Position numbers and translations under genes: made by a program. 64,000 nt of DNA from Spirochaetales bacterium. Its GTDB lineage: Bacteria; Spirochaetota; Spirochaetia; SZUA-6; JAFGRV01. The notes beneath the pieces were generated by a model. That model searched no databases and was not told the DNA's origin. It saw only the letters and a list, made by a program, of their open reading frames with translations. Where the stretch lies: the NCBI GenBank assembly GCA_016930085.1, contig JAFGHO010000057.1, positions 129,233 through 193,232 on the forward strand, in the 5' to 3' direction. The stretch's first letter is position 1. Every line of letters begins with the position of its first letter. Below are positions 62,269-64,000 of this stretch, piece by piece.

Positions 62269-64000
62269 TTTTTCACCAGTATATACGGGAGTATGAATGC
62301 GAGAAGCCCGTTTGCGACCAGAAAGATCATGGCGGCTGCACCGTCGGGAAGCGGACTCAATTCCTGAAGCAGGATACCGTCTGCAACCAGTTTCGCGGCA
62401 AATCCGCAAATGAGACCGACGGAGAAACGGCGTTTGACGTCGTCCCTGAAATTGAGAAGAACGGTAAAGAGAACGGGAATCAGTATATTATGCCAGAGGA
62501 TCGAAGGCTTTGAGAGGAAAAACAGTACCCTGTCGTAATCGAGTATTGAATTGAAAATGAGTCCGGTAAAACGTTCCGGCAGGATGGTGAAGGGAAAGAT
62601 GTTCTGCAGAAAATATCCGATCATAGCAAGACCGTTCGCCCCCAATATAAGCCCCACATAGGTAAGGGGCACGTGAAGGTTGTCAATCGTGTCGATTTTC
62701 TTTCGCGTCCTGTCAAAAACGAGAAACATGAACAGTGCGATGATCAAGGTCAGCACCGATGTCAGTGTGGATGTGGTAATCGGCCCGGTATTGTAATACG
62801 GTTTGTCGGGAACGAGCGGCTGTTTCGATTTACCGGGAGGGGACGGCGTTTTTCGGTTAACGGCGTTCAGTGGATTGATAAACGGGAGGTCGGCGATCCT
62901 GCGGTCGGAACTTCTTACGAGTATGTCCCTCATTTCTTTCGGGGTCCTGACTCCGGACTGATAGAGGATCGCGCAAATACCGGCAACATGGGGAGAAGCC
63001 ATACTAGTTCCCTGGAAATAGTAGAAGTAATCGTCCCTGTCTTTTTCATAGTTTTTATAGTTTCTGGAAAGAAAGGCGGGACCATTCTGGAGAATGCCGG
63101 CGCCCGCTTCCTTGGAAATATTACCGCCGGGTGCGATCACGTCCACACCGGTTCCATAGTTGGAATAACGTGCAAGCTCGTAATCCGGCCCGGACGCGGC
63201 AACGGAAATAACGGTTTCGTAGCGGCCGGGATATCCGGAATAGCCGGAACTTTCGTTTCCCGCCGATGCGACAACGATCACGTTTTTGTCCCAGGCGTAC
63301 CGGCAGGCGTCGGAAAGTATCTGAGAGAATCCGCCTCCTCCAAGACTCATATTGATGATATTTGCCCCGTTATCCACCGCATACACGATCGCTTCCGCGA
63401 TATCGACCGTACTCCCGTATCCGCTTTTACTGAGTACTTTGAGGGGCATTATTTTTGCTTCCCATGCGATTCCCGCCACACCGCGGCCATTGTTGGTGTC
63501 CTGGCCGATCGTTCCGGCGACATGACTCCCGTGTCCGTGATCGTCTTCAAAATCGGAGGAGTTGGTGATGAAATTATATCCCCGGAAAAGACGTGAAGGA
63601 GAAAGGTCCCCGAGTTTTTTCGATACCCCCGTATCGATAACGGCGACAACGACCCCATTTCCGGTCCCCTTTTTCCAGACTTCTTCCATGGAAAACTGCT
63701 TCAGATTCCACTGTCTGGCGAACAGGGGATCATTACTCGAGGTTTTCATCCGGTAATTCGGTTCTATGGACTGGACGATATCGGAGGACTGTAATTGTCG
63801 AAGACTGCCTATCAGGGAATTGAGTTCTTCCGGCTGGATATCATATTTTGAAACCTTTAGGAGGCGGTGTTTTTTCGAGAACACATTGGAGTTCTTGAAT
63901 GAAAAGACGTGTTCACTGAAAGAAAAGCCGTACTTCCCGGCTATCTTTTGTACGGATGAAGCGTCTTTTCCCGGAGAAACGGAAACAACGAGTTCTCCGT
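62265..64000 (-). CDS. Membrane-anchored subtilase (peptidase S8), 5' end outside the window
   Basis: The frame stays open to the window edge, so the start lies beyond 64000; ~577 residues are visible. The first ~90 look like a propeptide (GELVVSVSPGKDASSVQKIAGKYG; SLRQLQSSDIVQSIEPNYRM). The catalytic triad is complete: AVIDTGVS (Asp), DDHGHGSHVAGTIG (His) and GTSMASPHVAGICAIL (Ser), with the oxyanion Asn in VVVASAGNES. After the catalytic domain and a Pro-rich linker come about five membrane segments (LTLIIALFMFLVF; VGLILGANGLAMIGYFL; ILIPVLFTVLL; LICGFAAKLVADGILL; MIFLVANGLLAFILPYIL). The protease domain should be held at the membrane facing the periplasm. Confidence 0.9.
   Translation of the reverse strand, partial: GELVVSVSPGKDASSVQKIAGKYGFSFSEHVFSFKNSNVFSKKHRLLKVSKYDIQPEELNSLIGSLRQLQSSDIVQSIEPNYRMKTSSNDPLFARQWNLKQFSMEEVWKKGTGNGVVVAVIDTGVSKKLGDLSPSRLFRGYNFITNSSDFEDDHGHGSHVAGTIGQDTNNGRGVAGIAWEAKIMPLKVLSKSGYGSTVDIAEAIVYAVDNGANIINMSLGGGGFSQILSDACRYAWDKNVIVVASAGNESSGYSGYPGRYETVISVAASGPDYELARYSNYGTGVDVIAPGGNISKEAGAGILQNGPAFLSRNYKNYEKDRDDYFYYFQGTSMASPHVAGICAILYQSGVRTPKEMRDILVRSSDRRIADLPFINPLNAVNRKTPSPPGKSKQPLVPDKPYYNTGPITTSTLTSVLTLIIALFMFLVFDRTRKKIDTIDNLHVPLTYVGLILGANGLAMIGYFLQNIFPFTILPERFTGLIFNSILDYDRVLFFLSKPSILWHNILIPVLFTVLLNFRDDVKRRFSVGLICGFAAKLVADGILLQELSPLPDGAAAMIFLVANGLLAFILPYILVKK

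Noticed and set aside
62673-63596. 307-codon plus-strand ORF opposite the subtilase
   Set aside because: The opposite strand has a complete S8 catalytic triad; this frame has no start signal and a Gly/Val/Arg-rich shadow composition.
1-64000. CRISPR arrays, insertion sequences, prophage or integrase sites
   Set aside because: No regularly spaced repeats, transposase or integrase motifs were seen on either strand.

Overview
The window is chromosomal DNA of a spirochaete, most likely a free-living or anaerobic relative of Treponema/Spirochaeta. The main evidence is a 670-residue protein that I recognise as the spirochaete-specific cytoplasmic filament protein CfpA, and a FlaB-type periplasmic flagellin behind a sigma-28-like promoter. 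A treponeme-like cell-shape cluster (mreBCD, PBP2, rodA, radical SAM protein) agrees with this. Composition is moderate in GC and looks even throughout. I see no insertion sequence, phage or CRISPR array.

Layout. 1-8582: signal recognition and translation genes (ffh; rpsP, khpA, rimM, trmD, rplS), then a FliK-like and an orphan FlhB-like protein, an HD-GYP phosphodiesterase, YraN and two small conserved-looking proteins. 8654-12959: two exported proteins on the minus strand, rpmF-acpP-rnc on the plus strand, and a CCA-adding enzyme. 13375-18990: flagellin flaB, a HIT protein, several membrane proteins and an iron-type alcohol dehydrogenase. 19042-27867: methionine aminopeptidase, tRNA-Thr and tRNA-Tyr, a YkgJ/metallo-beta-lactamase operon, mltG-dnaG-rpoD, a coiled-coil zinc-ribbon protein and RNase P RNA directly after it. 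28222-37495: a TPR protein, mreB, mreC, mreD, mrdA, rodA and a fused radical SAM protein. 37777-43444: gltX behind a coupled leader ORF, glyQS, tyrS, a CYTH protein and an alkaline-phosphatase-superfamily protein. 43572-47506: ndk, aat and cfpA. 47634-58655: hydrogenase maturation genes hypE and hypF-hypC-hypD, with a sugar-sensor/diguanylate cyclase, a DUF1573 lipoprotein and other genes between them. 58779-64000: two outer-membrane-like proteins, then a membrane-anchored subtilase (cut by the window end) with a separate small propeptide/I9-like gene overlapping its stop.

How the parts fit. The mre/mrd/rod cluster, MltG and CfpA serve cell shape and wall growth. FlaB, the FliK/FlhB-like pair and two c-di-GMP enzymes (one HD-GYP, one GGDEF) point to regulated motility. 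The hyp genes imply a [NiFe] hydrogenase encoded elsewhere. The features most worth a second look are the subtilase plus stand-alone propeptide-like gene, the gltX leader ORF, three promoters placed so close to start codons that the mRNAs should be leaderless, the LacI-like sensor fused to GGDEF, and a possible small RNA next to flaB. All assignments come from reading motifs by eye; no database search was run.
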